Assembly (NCBI GenBank): GCA_000499405.2
Contig: HG738140.1
Coordinates: forward strand, 2,127,024 to 2,191,023
Reading direction: 5' to 3'
DNA length: 64,000 nucleotides
Origin: Onchocerca volvulus
Taxonomy: Eukaryota > Nematoda > Chromadorea > Rhabditida > Onchocercidae
The position numbers and the translations under genes are program-made. The stretch's first letter is position 1, and each line of letters begins with the position of its first letter. The notes below the pieces were generated by a model. It was not told where the DNA came from, did no database searches, and worked only from the letters and a program-made list of their open reading frames with translations. Of this stretch, positions 12,230 through 24,419 are shown piece after piece.

Positions 12230-15200
12230 CATTTCTTTCAATTTAATTTTCCTGTTATTTTCTTAATTTTAATTAATTAATATTATTTTTGATTAATTTA
12301 TCATTCCTTCAATCAATGTTTGAAAATCATTATAATAGATCTTTCCTTTCTTTTTTTCAATTGAAGCAATTCATAGTGAGAAAAATTTTTGCAAAATCTA
12401 AAAAATTTTTGGAAACAATAGAATTTACAAGAATAAGTACAAGACTAATCAGAATTTCTATATTCTATTTATAAATTTGGAAATATCAATCAAAGACTAA
12501 TTAAATGCGAAATAAAATGTTTTGAAACAGAAATATTTCATTTTTTCCATTCTAAATTTGCTTCAATATATTTCATTCGATTAAAACCGTTTTATTGTTT
12601 TGTCAATATCGATTAAATCCGTTTTATTATGTTGTCAATACTTTGATCTTAAAATGCCATATTTACTTTCTCATTTTACAAACCACTTGCCAAACGAAAA
12701 AATCTCGCCATTTCTTTTATATTTGTTGTGGATTTCTTCATATGCTTGAAAACTTTAATAATAATTATATCTTTCGAAAATTTCAATTGATCCTTGAATG
12801 ATTATTGATGGAAATTCTAAAAAATTTTCACTTTTCTGAAGATTTTATGCAAAATTTTCGCAGACAAATAAAACATAATAAAACAAATAAAAAACAAAAA
12901 ATGATAAATGATGGAAGAAAAAAATTTTTTTTCTATATTAGATGTAACAGTGATAGCTTATATAATAAAGAAAAAAAAAAATATATCAACTGATCTCATC
13001 ATTATTTCAGAATTTTTTGTTTGAATTTTTGTTCGATTATTTTGAATATTATCAATTTGAAAAGTGTTAAGGAAGATAATTTGTAATTCTCATTACAAAA
13101 TCTATTATGCTATAAATTAAGCCTAAAATCTTCCATTTTATTTACTAAAAATTGTCGTGAAAGTTTTATGATGCTACTTGTTACAGGTGAATAATTGTTA
13201 TAAAGATTTGTTTATTGATCGATTCTTCTTATAATTATAAGAAAAAGAATTATCCGAGAATATTAATAAAAAAATCGATCGTTAAGTTGTTTTTCATTTT
13301 AAATTAGATTGTTTCCTGGAATCTTTTTTGAGAATTTCTTTGAGCAATTGTTCAAATTGTTTCTGTTTTTTTAATGAATAATCGGATTAAGATCAGTCAA
13401 AGAATCAGGATTTCTTCATGTGATAAGAGTTTGTCTACTAATGTTAAAATCCTATCAAATCCTTTACAACATCGTTAACTTGTTAGTGCAAAGAGAGTTA
13501 TTTACAAAATGTTAATTTTGATACAAAGAAATCTTATTTTCTACTTGTTAATTATCCCAAAATTTACAACATGTTAACATGGCAAAAAAGGAATTGTTTA
13601 CTACATATCACATAGCACAATACAATTTATATTAATGAAAGAGCAAAGATCAAAAGCTTGGTTTTAGCGGGAAATTTTCTACAACATCAACATTCTTGAT
13701 TTTTTCATGTCTATATTCTATGAAAATATTTCGGTTATTCCGACAACCAATTATCACTGATAGCATTATCAGGCTCATTTCTGTTTATTGGCTAATTTAG
13801 CCAAAACAAGCCATATTTGTAATTAAAAAATCTTGTGATCTATGTTTTGCAGGAATTTTTTTCTATTTCTCTTCAACAAATAATTTTTCATTCGACAAAA
13901 TACGAAACACATAACCATTTGCCATAAATTTATTACCAAAATATTAAATAATTGAATAAATAACAAGAAATGAATAAAATATGTTTCTTCATCATCAAAT
14001 ATTTTCAACGGAAGCTTTTTTTTTTTAAATTATTGATTAAAAAATTACTTATCATCCGGAATTTCAATATTAGATGAATTAAATGTAGAATTTTCGGTTC
14101 TTAAAATATTTCTATTGAGCAGTAATCTTCTTATCGCCTTCCAGATTCCGATCATTTCTTTGAAGATTACACTGTGACAAAACATTGACCTTTTTAGTTC
14201 TGAGAATGACCTTTTAGTTTTCGAGAATTCTTGAAGAACTTTCCGCAGTTGTTCTATAATTGGACAGAAACTAAATATTATTTAAAAATGTTATGCGACT
14301 GAATTTTACTTGTACACCAATCTTGAAAACTGAAAAAATTGGAAATTTGACCGAATTAAAAAGAAAAAAATGCCTAACTTTTGGATAGTATATTTGTGAT
14401 CAGTCTAAATTTTTGAAAATTCCGAAATATTCAATTTTAGATTATTTCTTTTCGTTTGATAATTTTTGAAGAATTTAGTAAAAACAATAAAAATAAAGTG
14501 TATAATTCTTAGCAGTTATTATAAATCTCGCATACAGTAACAAAATTTTGGCATGAAAATTGTGCCTTATAAGGAAATTGCTTTCTGAATTGTCTGTGAA
14601 TTTTAAGAATATTTCAGATTAAAATTAAAAGGAATTCAGATGTAGTGCATTTCCATTTGGTCTTCAACTATACATTTCGAAAATGTCTTAATTGAGATTC
14701 TAGAAAAAAAAATCCATGATACAGACAGTCAAAATATTGTACTTCATTGCTCATCGACTAATTTGAATCCAAAAAATAACTTTGAGCGGGAAAAGAAATT
14801 TACAAATTGCAAAACTTCGACCAAAAATTAGCCAGAATCAATTTAAATTTAGCATCTTACAAAAATCCTTTGTCCAAGTTCATAAAGAGCGAAAATTTGA
14901 TTATTAGGCATTTAAATAAATGCTAAATTTTCCATCTCTAATATTTCATTTTTTGTTGAATATTAGGTTTACTTCAACTTTTTTTCATCCAATAGATTCA
15001 CAAAAATAACTTCTATAATAAATTGAAATTTGTTCCTTGAATTTTTTCTTGAAATTAGCAAAATACATCTAAAATTTAATAACAGTCATCAATTCATTAT
15101 AAAATGTTTTTTTTTTGAATTAGATGTAAGAAAGATTCTAAGTTTTCTTTTTGAATTAGATGTAAGAAAGATTCTAAGTTTTTTTTTTTTTTTTTTTAAT

Positions 15201-16636
15201 GAAAATAAAGAAAATAAACAGTATAAGTTTAAAAAAAATGCTTCCATTCAATGATTTTTATTATACAAAACGATTTATCATAAATTTTATTTATAATTTT
15301 TGCAAATTTGAAATAATTGTTGGTACTTAAAATCAATTTAAATTTGCAATTTATTAATCATTCTTTTAAAAAATTTCTTGCCCGAACTTCCTCTATGCTT
15401 CTTCTAGACAACAATCCTAGTTTTTTCTACTAGTTTTCTTCAAATATTCTAACTTGGGCTATTAATTGTATTGTTATAAAAAATTTAAAAAAAAAAAAAT
15501 CAAATAAACAATGATGAATAAAGAAGATTTATTGTCATCACTTCTACTACGACATTTCACGACATTAAGATTTGTTTAGTTTAGGGGAAGAAAGTGAAGG
15601 AATATTATTCAATTTAATAGTACAACTGAAGTAAAATCCATATTAAGCATTAATCGTCGATTTTAAAAATCTGATCGATTGTTATTTTGATCGTTTAGCT
15701 TTCGATTCATTTCATTGTTTCCTTTGAAGAAAACTTTTTTTTAAAAATATATATATTCAATTAAAAATTCATCCAAAAAATGCCAAGAAAAATAACAAAA
15801 ATGATAAAAAAAAAAAATAAGAAAATACCGGACTAAATCGTTTTTATACAAAAAGATAAAAAAATATCACAGTAATCATTCAACTAAATTATTCCAGTTT
15901 TAGGAGAAATTCGAAATAATAAGGAAACAAACAATTCGAAATGAAGAGAAAATTGAAAATGCACCATTTTAAAAATAAAATGAAAAAAATGAGTTAGGAT
16001 GGATCAATGTAATTATTTTCTCGAACAATAAGGTTTGTTATCAAATTCAACCTTTATGGATCTTGCTAATCTGTCAAGTATTTTGGAATAAAAAATAACT
16101 TAATGATAATTAAAATTTTTTGTGAAAAAAAAAGGCATTGCGTGGATAAATTTAATTGTTTTCATTTAATAAAATTTTTGAGCTAAATAAAAAGAGAAAA
16201 TTTTTCTTAAAACTAAATGAATTATTTTTCTATATTAAAAAACGAATATTTTTGAACATAAATTCATTTATTTCCAGTCAAAGTAAAAATTGGAATGAAA
16301 AAAAGAAAAGAAACTTTCTTCATTTGTTTTTATTGTAGAAAAATATCAGAAATGATGTTATTTTCTGCTGCTGTTTTTTTTTCTTCTAAGCCAAACTAAT
16401 TTGCTTACCGAAAAACTTTGAAAAAAAAAAAATGAATTATCCTCCTCCTTCTTTACTTATCCAGTTCAGGGATTCCGGTTTCCGAGAAATGGAATGAAAC
16501 CCCAAACCAGTTACAAACTTATGTTCCATATATATGTCAGTTCTAAATTTCCATTTCTTATTAAGTAAATTTTTGGGTCCTCATTTTTCGAATCTTTTCC
16601 AGTTGTAAAATTTCATTGGAAAAATTAAAATTGAAT
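12230..16636. other. Intergenic region between rapsyn and the cysteine-repeat gene
   Basis: It starts with the rapsyn 3' region; an AATAAA near 12510 is a plausible polyadenylation signal. Beyond that I see no gene. Open frames on either strand are short, low-complexity and without splice context. A 36-bp duplication lies at 15113-15184. A splice-acceptor-like TCTTTTCCAG at about 16593-16602 precedes the next start codon by some 35 bases and is a likely spliced-leader site. Confidence 0.6.
15113..15184. repeat. 36-bp tandem duplication
   Basis: Two near-identical copies of GAATTAGATGTAAGAAAGAT followed by TCTAAGTTTTCTTTTT, 36 bases apart, then a T-run. The unit is a multiple of three, so one frame reads through both copies, but nothing else suggests coding. 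Confidence 0.9.
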
Positions 16637-19600
16637 ATGATTCATGTGTTTAGCGTATTTTTTTCAATTTTCCTTTTCACTACTTGCTTAGCTACAGATC
16701 ATTCATCAAATGTAAGTTTTCTGATTTCAATTGCTCAAATAAACCATCGGAAAGTATATTAAAATATAGAACTTAAAAATAAATGAAATCAAAGTGATTT
16801 GAAAAAATAATAAGTTTAACTGCAGACAAGATAGTTCTAGGCTATAACCTATTTAGATAGTTTAATGAATTGTTTTAATTAAAATGAAGATTTAATGAAG
16901 TGTAACTTAATTTGCTTAATTAAATTGATCAATTTGAAATCAAATAATGAGAAATTTATGTAAAAATTGGACGATTCAATTTCATTTATTTCGCAGACTT
17001 TTTAATTGACTTTCAAAAAAATTCAATTTCAAAAAAATTTTTGCAAATAAATTGGTTGAGTAACAACGAATAAAAACAGAAAAAATTTTTTTCTTTTTTT
17101 TTTTTTTAACAAAATTGATGAATTAATTGAGGAGATAATAAATTTTAAATGAGAAAAAGGAACTTCATGCGGAATTTAGTTAAATTTTAGATAGATTTTT
17201 ACTCAATTTATTTTCGAAATCCTTTCAAATAAAAAAAAAATATTTTATATGATATATGTTAATTTTTTTTCTTATATTTTCCAATCGTAAGAATATTTGA
17301 ATTTTAATTTTTTATAAGATTTAAATGTCTGTTTAGAATTTATTGGACGTAAAATCACGCCGACGACGACAATGTAATTGTATGCAAATAGCACCATCTT
17401 GTGCTTGTCGACAAGTAAGCAATATCTGTGCTAATTTTTTTTTTTTTTTTTTTTTTTTTTATTTTTTTAGTGGAAAAAATTTTTTGATTGATTTATATAA
17501 TTTCAAAAGAGCAATTTAAACTTTAAAAAATATTTGAAGATAATTTGTAAGAAATGCCAAAATTAAGAAAAGATGAAAGAAATGGAATTACTTTTTATTC
17601 ACTTCATATTTTTATAATTTATTGATCAAATTACTTGTGGTAATAAAATTTTCAAGAAAAAATTGATGCTTATTTTTACAGCCACGACAATGCTCTTGTA
17701 ATGCAGCATGCAACTGCAATCAAGCTTTATTATCAATAAAACCATGTCAATCAACTTGCAAAAAATCATGCATGCAATCCTGTGTAGACAACCAACTAGC
17801 AATAAGATAAATTTACAATTAAAAAATCCCTTCATCACAAAAACATAGAAAGAAAAATTTTTTTCCCGAAAAAGAAACTTGATGTCTTTTAAAAATTAAT
17901 CATAGGTTATTTTTTTTTTATTGATTAAAATCAAAAAGTTGGAAAATAAGATTGAAATCCTGATTGTATGAGATAGTGGAAAATTTTTATTTTTTAGGTG
18001 TCAACCGATTTGTAAATTTACTTGCCATGAAGCTTGTAGCAATTATCAACCAACAAGAATGCCGGTTCATTTATCTTGAAATTTTTGCTTCTATAAATTC
18101 TAATTTTTGCATTATTTGGCTTTTTGCTTCTCTAAATGCTAATTTTTGAATTATTTGACTAAGAAAGACATATATTTTATGCAAAGTAATCTTTTCTAAT
18201 TTTTAATTACTTTAATTTAATAATTTATAGATTCCAATTATACAAGAATCGATACAATCAATGTTGCCTTCTTCCGCTCCATCCAACTGCATGCAAATAT
18301 GCTTGCCGAATTGCATAGCAATGTGTGCACGACGGAATTGGCTAACCATATTATGCGAAAAAGATTGCAAGAAAGTATGTACTCAATCATGTGGAATGGC
18401 TTATTTAACAATTTTGCCAGCACAAACTTCGAAAATAACTTTATCACCGCAAAATCAATTAGCACTTTTGACCATTCAATCACATCATCCATTGGATTGC
18501 AACTTGCAATGTCCACAAAGTTGTGCAACGAATTGCAACAAAGGCCATAATGTTTGCAAATTAATTTGCCAACAAAACTGTTCCAAGATATGTGGCCAAC
18601 AAATACTTTTGTCTACTTCGCAATCCACTGTTCATCCATCATCTTGCATGCAAAACTGTCCAAGCAGCTGCATCTCATCATGCACTTCTAGGAATTTTTC
18701 ATCGCCATTATGCATGCAAATATGCCAACCAGTATGCACAGAGGCATGCATTCCAATCCAACATTCTACAAAATTGGTTACTCCATCCTATCAACTTCCT
18801 GACCTTTTACCAATCACTTGCGAAAAAAGGTGCCATACAACATGCATGGCAACTTGCCGTGCACAGAACTGGTCGCAAAAGTTATGTTTAGATAGCTGTC
18901 AAAAGGCTTGTGCTAAGGCATGCATGCAACCAATGATTTCTATTGTACCGCATTTATCTGTTACGGCCCCGGTAACTCTAGCTTCGCCTAGACCATCTGT
19001 ATTCGTCGTTTCGTCAAATACACCTATACCTGTAATCGATTCACACAAGTGTTTGGATAAGTGTATGACGTAAGTCTCTTTACAATATATTTTGCAAAGA
19101 ACTTTAATTGTCGTAAAATAAATTGAGCAATGCGTCAGATACCTCAAAGCTAAACATTCTGTTGGGGAATTATGGAAAAGACGTATCCTGTTTAAGAGAG
19201 AATTTATTTAAGGGAAAAGTTATGAACAAATAATTTCCGAGAATATCCAAATAACTTGTCATGGGGTATCCTGTCGCTCGTAGAAATGATTACTGTTTCT
19301 TGATTTTTGATTGTTGTTCAATTCGATTCGAATGTTGCTGTTGTCGTTGTCGAGTGATAAACTTCTAGAATAAGTTCTCTTGCCCCAAAATCCGAACCTT
19401 TCAAATCTTTTCGGGACTCCTTCTCCTCTGTTCATCTGCGATATCTCGTCTCGTAATTAGTCGATCTCGTCCTGTTTATCGGTTAATCGGAGTATTTTGG
19501 CGGGAAACATGTCTATTCTTTGCTGGTAAACGTGTTTCTCCTTTTGATGATAAATATGTTTATCGACTTTTTGGTCATTTGAAACTACGTGCTTCTTGAC

Positions 19601-21404
19601 CTTTAACACTTCTTGTTAACTCAATTATATCTTTCGGATTTTTCCGATATATTCGGGCAATTACAGTGAATTTCAAAAACTTTTTAAATTCTAAATTTTC
19701 AATTGTTTTAACTTTCATGTTTGGTTTAACTGACAAGATATCATTCGCTAATGAAAGTTAGATATAATTATTAAACTGAAGAATAAGTTTCTGTGTATAT
19801 TGTGTTGAGTTTTTCTAGAATTATGGAAGATATATCAAAATAATTACTTCGTAAAAAGAATTTTAGGAATGTAACAGCAATAAAATGGAACTTTATCATA
19901 GCAAATTATTCTATTTAGGAAATGCAGTATGCAAGATTGTATTGCATCAGATCAAAGTGAATCTGCATGCTACTTGCAATGTAACTTACAATGCCAAAAA
20001 AATTGTCAGATAACACCCACACCAGTTTTACATCCAATACCGCAACCGCAACAAAGCCCATCGCGATGCAACGATAGTTGTTATGAAGGTGAATGATAAT
20101 ATCAAGCACTAGTTTTCTCTATCTACAATTTGTCAAAATTTAGATTTGAAATTCGCGATTTAAAGAAATTTACTCACTTACTGCAACGGAAATAGATAAA
20201 TTTGAAACTAAAACATTTGACGTTTTATAAATCTGAAAAAAAAAAGTTCTAGAAATTTTCAAAACAATAAAAAAAAATTGTAACAGGATTTGATTAATTA
20301 GATTGATTAAAAAATATGGTAAGGTTTGATTAATTAGACTGATTATTTTATGTCATGCATTTTCAATGCCTATTCTGATAAATACTTTATCTTTTCATGA
20401 AAACATTGAATCGATAAAATTCTGAAAAATATGGAAAGATTGCATTTAAATATATTCATATTTTAGGATGTAACCAGGTGTGCCTAAACGATAATCATCA
20501 CCAGTGTCTTCAATCATGTCAAATGGATTGTGGGAGAAAATGCGTATTTCCGCCTGAACAACTTCAGACATCAACACCACCAAAAGATCATTCCTGTCTA
20601 GCAACCTGTTATCAAAGTATTTTTTATTTGGATATTAAGAAATTTCTCCATCATAATTTCATTCTTTTTTATTCAATTTTGAGGATTCAATTCTTTTTAT
20701 ACGATTTTCAAAAAGTAATGATATATGCTCATCCAATATTTCTTGATTATTGACTTATAGACTGAATTAAGTATTTTTTTGATTATCAATTTGAAATTCG
20801 AATATTATCAGTTTCATTATTACCATGATTTGCAGGTTGTCAGAATGTATGCTCATCGACTAATTTACCAACTCAAAAATGCATAAGATCGTGCCAATTA
20901 CAATGTCAGAAAGCATATATCTCGGCGAATCCCGCATCCCAAATCATTCCCCCGAATCCCGAGAATTCACAAATACCTGTAAATCCCCTGTGCTCAATGA
21001 TCCCCGCGATATCTCCAATTCCAAATACTCCAACAGCAACAGAGAAAGCAAAATGTACTGCCGTTTGCATGCCTCTTTGCCTTCCATCATGCATTACTGC
21101 ACAAACGCAGCCATTACCAATTCCAACGGTAGGCTTTTTCCGATAAATCGGTATGATTACATACGATTCAAAAGAATTCATTTTTTAAGAAATTTTTTTT
21201 TTTAATTTTTTAAATTATCATTTCATAAAATTATGATTTCAAATTTAGGTGAGCGATGCATCGTTATCGAATACGATTACACCATTATCATCAAATTGCA
21301 TCGCAAATTGCACCAATTTGTGCACGCAACAATGCTTGCAGCTTAAACTTACCATTAATACCTGTCAATCAGCATGCCGGATGCAATGTGCAAATGTTTG
21401 CTGA
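16637..21404 (+). CDS. Secreted protein of nine double-C(x3C)3 cysteine modules
   Basis: Nine exons: 16637-16711, 17337-17414, 17682-17806, 17998-18064, 18231-19069, 19919-20088, 20467-20616, 20836-21128, 21249-21404; 650 codons if all are joined. Residues 1-19 are a clear signal peptide (hydrophobic FFSIFLFTT, then CLA). A short basic and CxC-rich segment (about 31-72) follows. Then come modules of the form C-x3-C-x3-C-x3-C, loop of 6-9, C-x3-C-x3-C-x3-C at residues 73-106, 135-169, 205-236, 254-288, 312-346, 389-424, 445-477, 495-529 and 616-650, with a half module at 575-587. Module six has one x4 gap; module eight has Tyr in place of its last Cys. Ser/Thr/Pro/Gln-rich linkers separate them. 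The spacing suggests disulphide-linked helical hairpins. I do not recognise a named family; a cuticle, eggshell or secreted role would be a guess. The exon 3 donor reads AT, not GT (see findings); unspliced, translation stops after 93 residues. Confidence 0.8.
17807..17997 (+). other. Intron 3 of the cysteine-repeat gene with an AT donor
   Basis: The intron must start AG/ATAAAT to keep frame with exon 4, whose acceptor (TTTTTTAG) is normal. No GT in the right phase exists in exon 3 or just after it. Joining here completes module one with an 8-residue loop, which fits all other modules, so this is very probably the ancestral boundary with a G-to-A change at intron position 1, a rare non-canonical intron, or a base error. 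Confidence 0.6.
19200..19660. mobile_element. Dispersed repeat fragment in intron 5 of the cysteine-repeat gene
   Basis: This part of the intron is less AT-rich than the rest. At about 19465-19530 it carries, in reverse orientation, a block also present at about 48009-48065; both contain ACATGTTTCCCGCCAAAA then CTCCGATTAA on the corresponding strand. Sequence shared between an intron and a distant intergenic region points to a transposable-element remnant. Its ends and class are not visible. Confidence 0.5.
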
Positions 21405-24400
21405 TAATCTATGATATACCTGATTGCATAGCTATTATGTGCTAATAAATAATATTTTTCAGTTATCAATTGTTTAACACATTCCTTGAATGTTTATCAT
21501 TGATTGTTATCATTTGTACTTATTATCATTTCGATTATTTCGGTGCTATTGCGACATTTTTGTTAACAAAATTTGCCTCAATATATGTCATTCATTGCAA
21601 AATGTCTAAAGTTATAAATTATTTACAAATAAAATTTACTTTTCAGATTAGAAAATTTTTAAAGAAATCTTTTCATTGCACTAAGATAGATCAATTTTCA
21701 AATTTAAATTTCATAATTAATTTTCATGATTAAAAATAGCAGTTTATTTTTTCTACAAAAAGAATTTGTAAGATTTCATCATTCAGGGAAGCAATCAACG
21801 AAAAGTTTTTTGATGCTTGCTTTAAATGTTTTACATTTTTTCTTTTTCTTTCTTTTTCTTTTCTTTTTTTTTTTTTTCAAAAATGTTTCGATTTTATTTT
21901 TGTCTTCTGAAACAAAAACATTAACACTCATCCTCGAAGCAAAAGGAAGCAAAAATGCGAATTTTGATTACATCATCGAGTTTGTTGCTTGCCATTACTC
22001 TTGTGCTGATAATGAGATAGTGCAATTTTGAAACTGAAATGAACTTAAAGACCTCACGGCAATGAATTATGAGAAAAAACTCAAGAGTATTTAATGGCAG
22101 GATAGTTCAAACTCGAGCTTCCTCCGTTTTGTTGCTCATTTGAGTTTTCTTGATCGTAGATTGATCTTTTGTACGTTTTAATTTCATCCTAGCTAGCACA
22201 TTTTCATCTATTTCAAAATTAAATCTTACCTAAAATTTTATTTAAAAAAAATCTCAACATTGATCCATCTACTAAGAATAAAAGATAGAAAATTCATTTC
22301 CTCTTCATTAATTCATTTTTTTTTTTTTTGCTTAAAGAATTATCAAGACGAAAGAAAATTTTAATATTTTCTTTCTTATTTCACGAAAATTCATTAATTA
22401 GATTCTCTATGTACTTCATGCTTTTACTCTTCTAGATATCTCATTTTAAGAATAAGTTTAAATTGATTTATTACAGCAAATTTGTATAAGAATGAATGAT
22501 TTTCAATCAATCAATAGTGATATTTGCTGTTCATTGATACGAAAATGTTGTTTGCTGATAAGAGAAGTTGATTCCGCCACTTTACGCTAACATAATTATG
22601 TGTAGCTTATCATATTTTATTTGTTAAAATAAATTTAAATCTATTTAATTTTTTGCAAAATTTCTCTCTTACTCTTCCCATCTCTCTCTCTATTTGATAT
22701 ATAAATTGATTTAAATTCATATACCTAATAATGAAGTGAATTCGCAAATTGAGTGAAATAATTTAAAAACCAAATTGCCGCGAAAGAATGGAATAATTTT
22801 AAAATTAAAACGCAAACAATTTTCAGATTTATTTGTCAACAATCATCAATAGCAATAAAATACATGTTCTTCATCACACTATTCATTCAATTAAGATTTG
22901 AACATTTTTCAAAATGCATTTTTGTTCGTTTCTTTTAAATCAAATCATTATCGATTCTTTTGATAATTATTATAGGTCATGAAATTGGAAAGTTTGAAGT
23001 TAGCAGATAACAGATGGTTTCCAGCTGTTATCCCAAATGTTCAACAAATATTACTTCTGCTGAATGATATTGAAAAAAAAAAAAAAAGTATTTCGCAAAT
23101 CCTTTTTTAAGATTTATTTTGTTTTTCTCAAACATTTCGATTTTTGATTTTTAATCTATTCTTGTTATGTTTTCAGTTTGTTTGTTTTTCGAGAAATTAA
23201 TTCAAGTGCATATCAAATCAATTCCTTTAAGTTTCTTTCTTTCTTTGTTTTTTTTTTTATAGTGGCACTACTTGATTTTTAGAAAGATTCATCCATTTGA
23301 CCATATTGAAATTCCATTAACTTAAGATTAATGAACTAAAGATAAAAGTAAAATTAAATAGAAATTGGGTAAAAGTAAATAGAAAAAATTAAATAGAAAA
23401 AAAAATAAAATTATAATTTTTATTCAAATTTTAATCTTTTTATCAATCTAAATATTTTCTTAAATTAATGCAAAAATTTGAATTTTTCCAAATCATATAT
23501 ATTTTTCAAGTTTTCTTTTTCAAGTTAACTCATTAAATTTTCCATGGATGAAGATTTTGGAATTGTTATGAAGCAGTTGAATTTCTTATTTTTACATCAG
23601 AATGTAAACTTCGAAAATGCGAGAAGTATTGTTTTGCTTAACAAATTCTCGAATTACGTCAAGACGTCTCTCACAACTTTTGTTCTGCCGGCTATGTTTC
23701 TTGTTATGATCGTCATTGCAACTGTTAAAAAAAAAAATGTTAGAAACATTGAAAAAGTTTTGCTATAAAACATTGAAAAAGAAACAAGCATATTTTGAGG
23801 TCGATTAATGCTCGACGAATGCTTCATTCATTTATACAAACCTCATAAGTTTTCGCTATCTTATTAATTCATCAAATTTTTATTTTTCCTTTCCTTCTAC
23901 TTCTGATATAAGAATGATAATATATTACTATCGTAAAAATAATCAGACAATCATTAGTATCAGAGATTCTTAATTATTTGAATTGGATAGTGTATAATTG
24001 TATGTTATAAAAATGGAACCAAATTGATGATTTGAACAATTTGAATTATAGTTTTAGTTAAAGAAGAATTACATTCAATTTATGAATTTATTTAAATAAA
24101 AAAAAAAAGAAATTTATGTAGATTTCAGATGAATTTATGTTCGAGTACATGAAATGCATTTGTGCATATCTGTATTTGCAGTTTAATCATGTTCTCCATG
24201 TTAATTTTATTTAAACAAATTACTTCTTGATCATTTCATTGTTTTTTCAGTTTGAACGAAGAATTAAACCATTTTTGATTATCGAAGAAGTGAAATTCAA
24301 TTAATTCTGGCGAAACAATTGAAACATTATGTATTAATTCATGCAATAATTGCTGCAAGAATTTTTTAATTGACGCAATTTCTTGAAAGTATACGACAGA

Positions 24401-24419
24401 CAGTATACGATAGACAAAA
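21405..24419. other. Intergenic region between cysteine-repeat and PDZ genes
   Basis: AATAAA at 21444-21449, about 40 bases after the stop, is the likely polyadenylation signal of the cysteine-repeat gene. The rest is AT-rich without a supported gene. The frame at 23544-23768 has a hydrophobic stretch but no splice partners. TTTTTTCAG ending at 24250 may be the acceptor of the PDZ transcript; the resulting leader would contain two very short upstream ORFs. Confidence 0.55.

Noticed and set aside
18238..18528. Minus-strand open frame of 96 codons opposite the cysteine-repeat exon
   Set aside because: It is a mirror of the strongly biased codon use of the real exon; no domain, start context or splice sites.
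20906..21181. Minus-strand open frame of 91 codons opposite exon 8 of the cysteine-repeat gene
   Set aside because: It lies wholly on the antisense of a well-supported exon and has no features of its own.
23544..23768. 74-codon + frame with a hydrophobic stretch (FVLPAMFLVMIVIATV)
   Set aside because: One possible membrane segment only; no splice partners, no recognised domain and AT-rich flanks. Left as unannotated.
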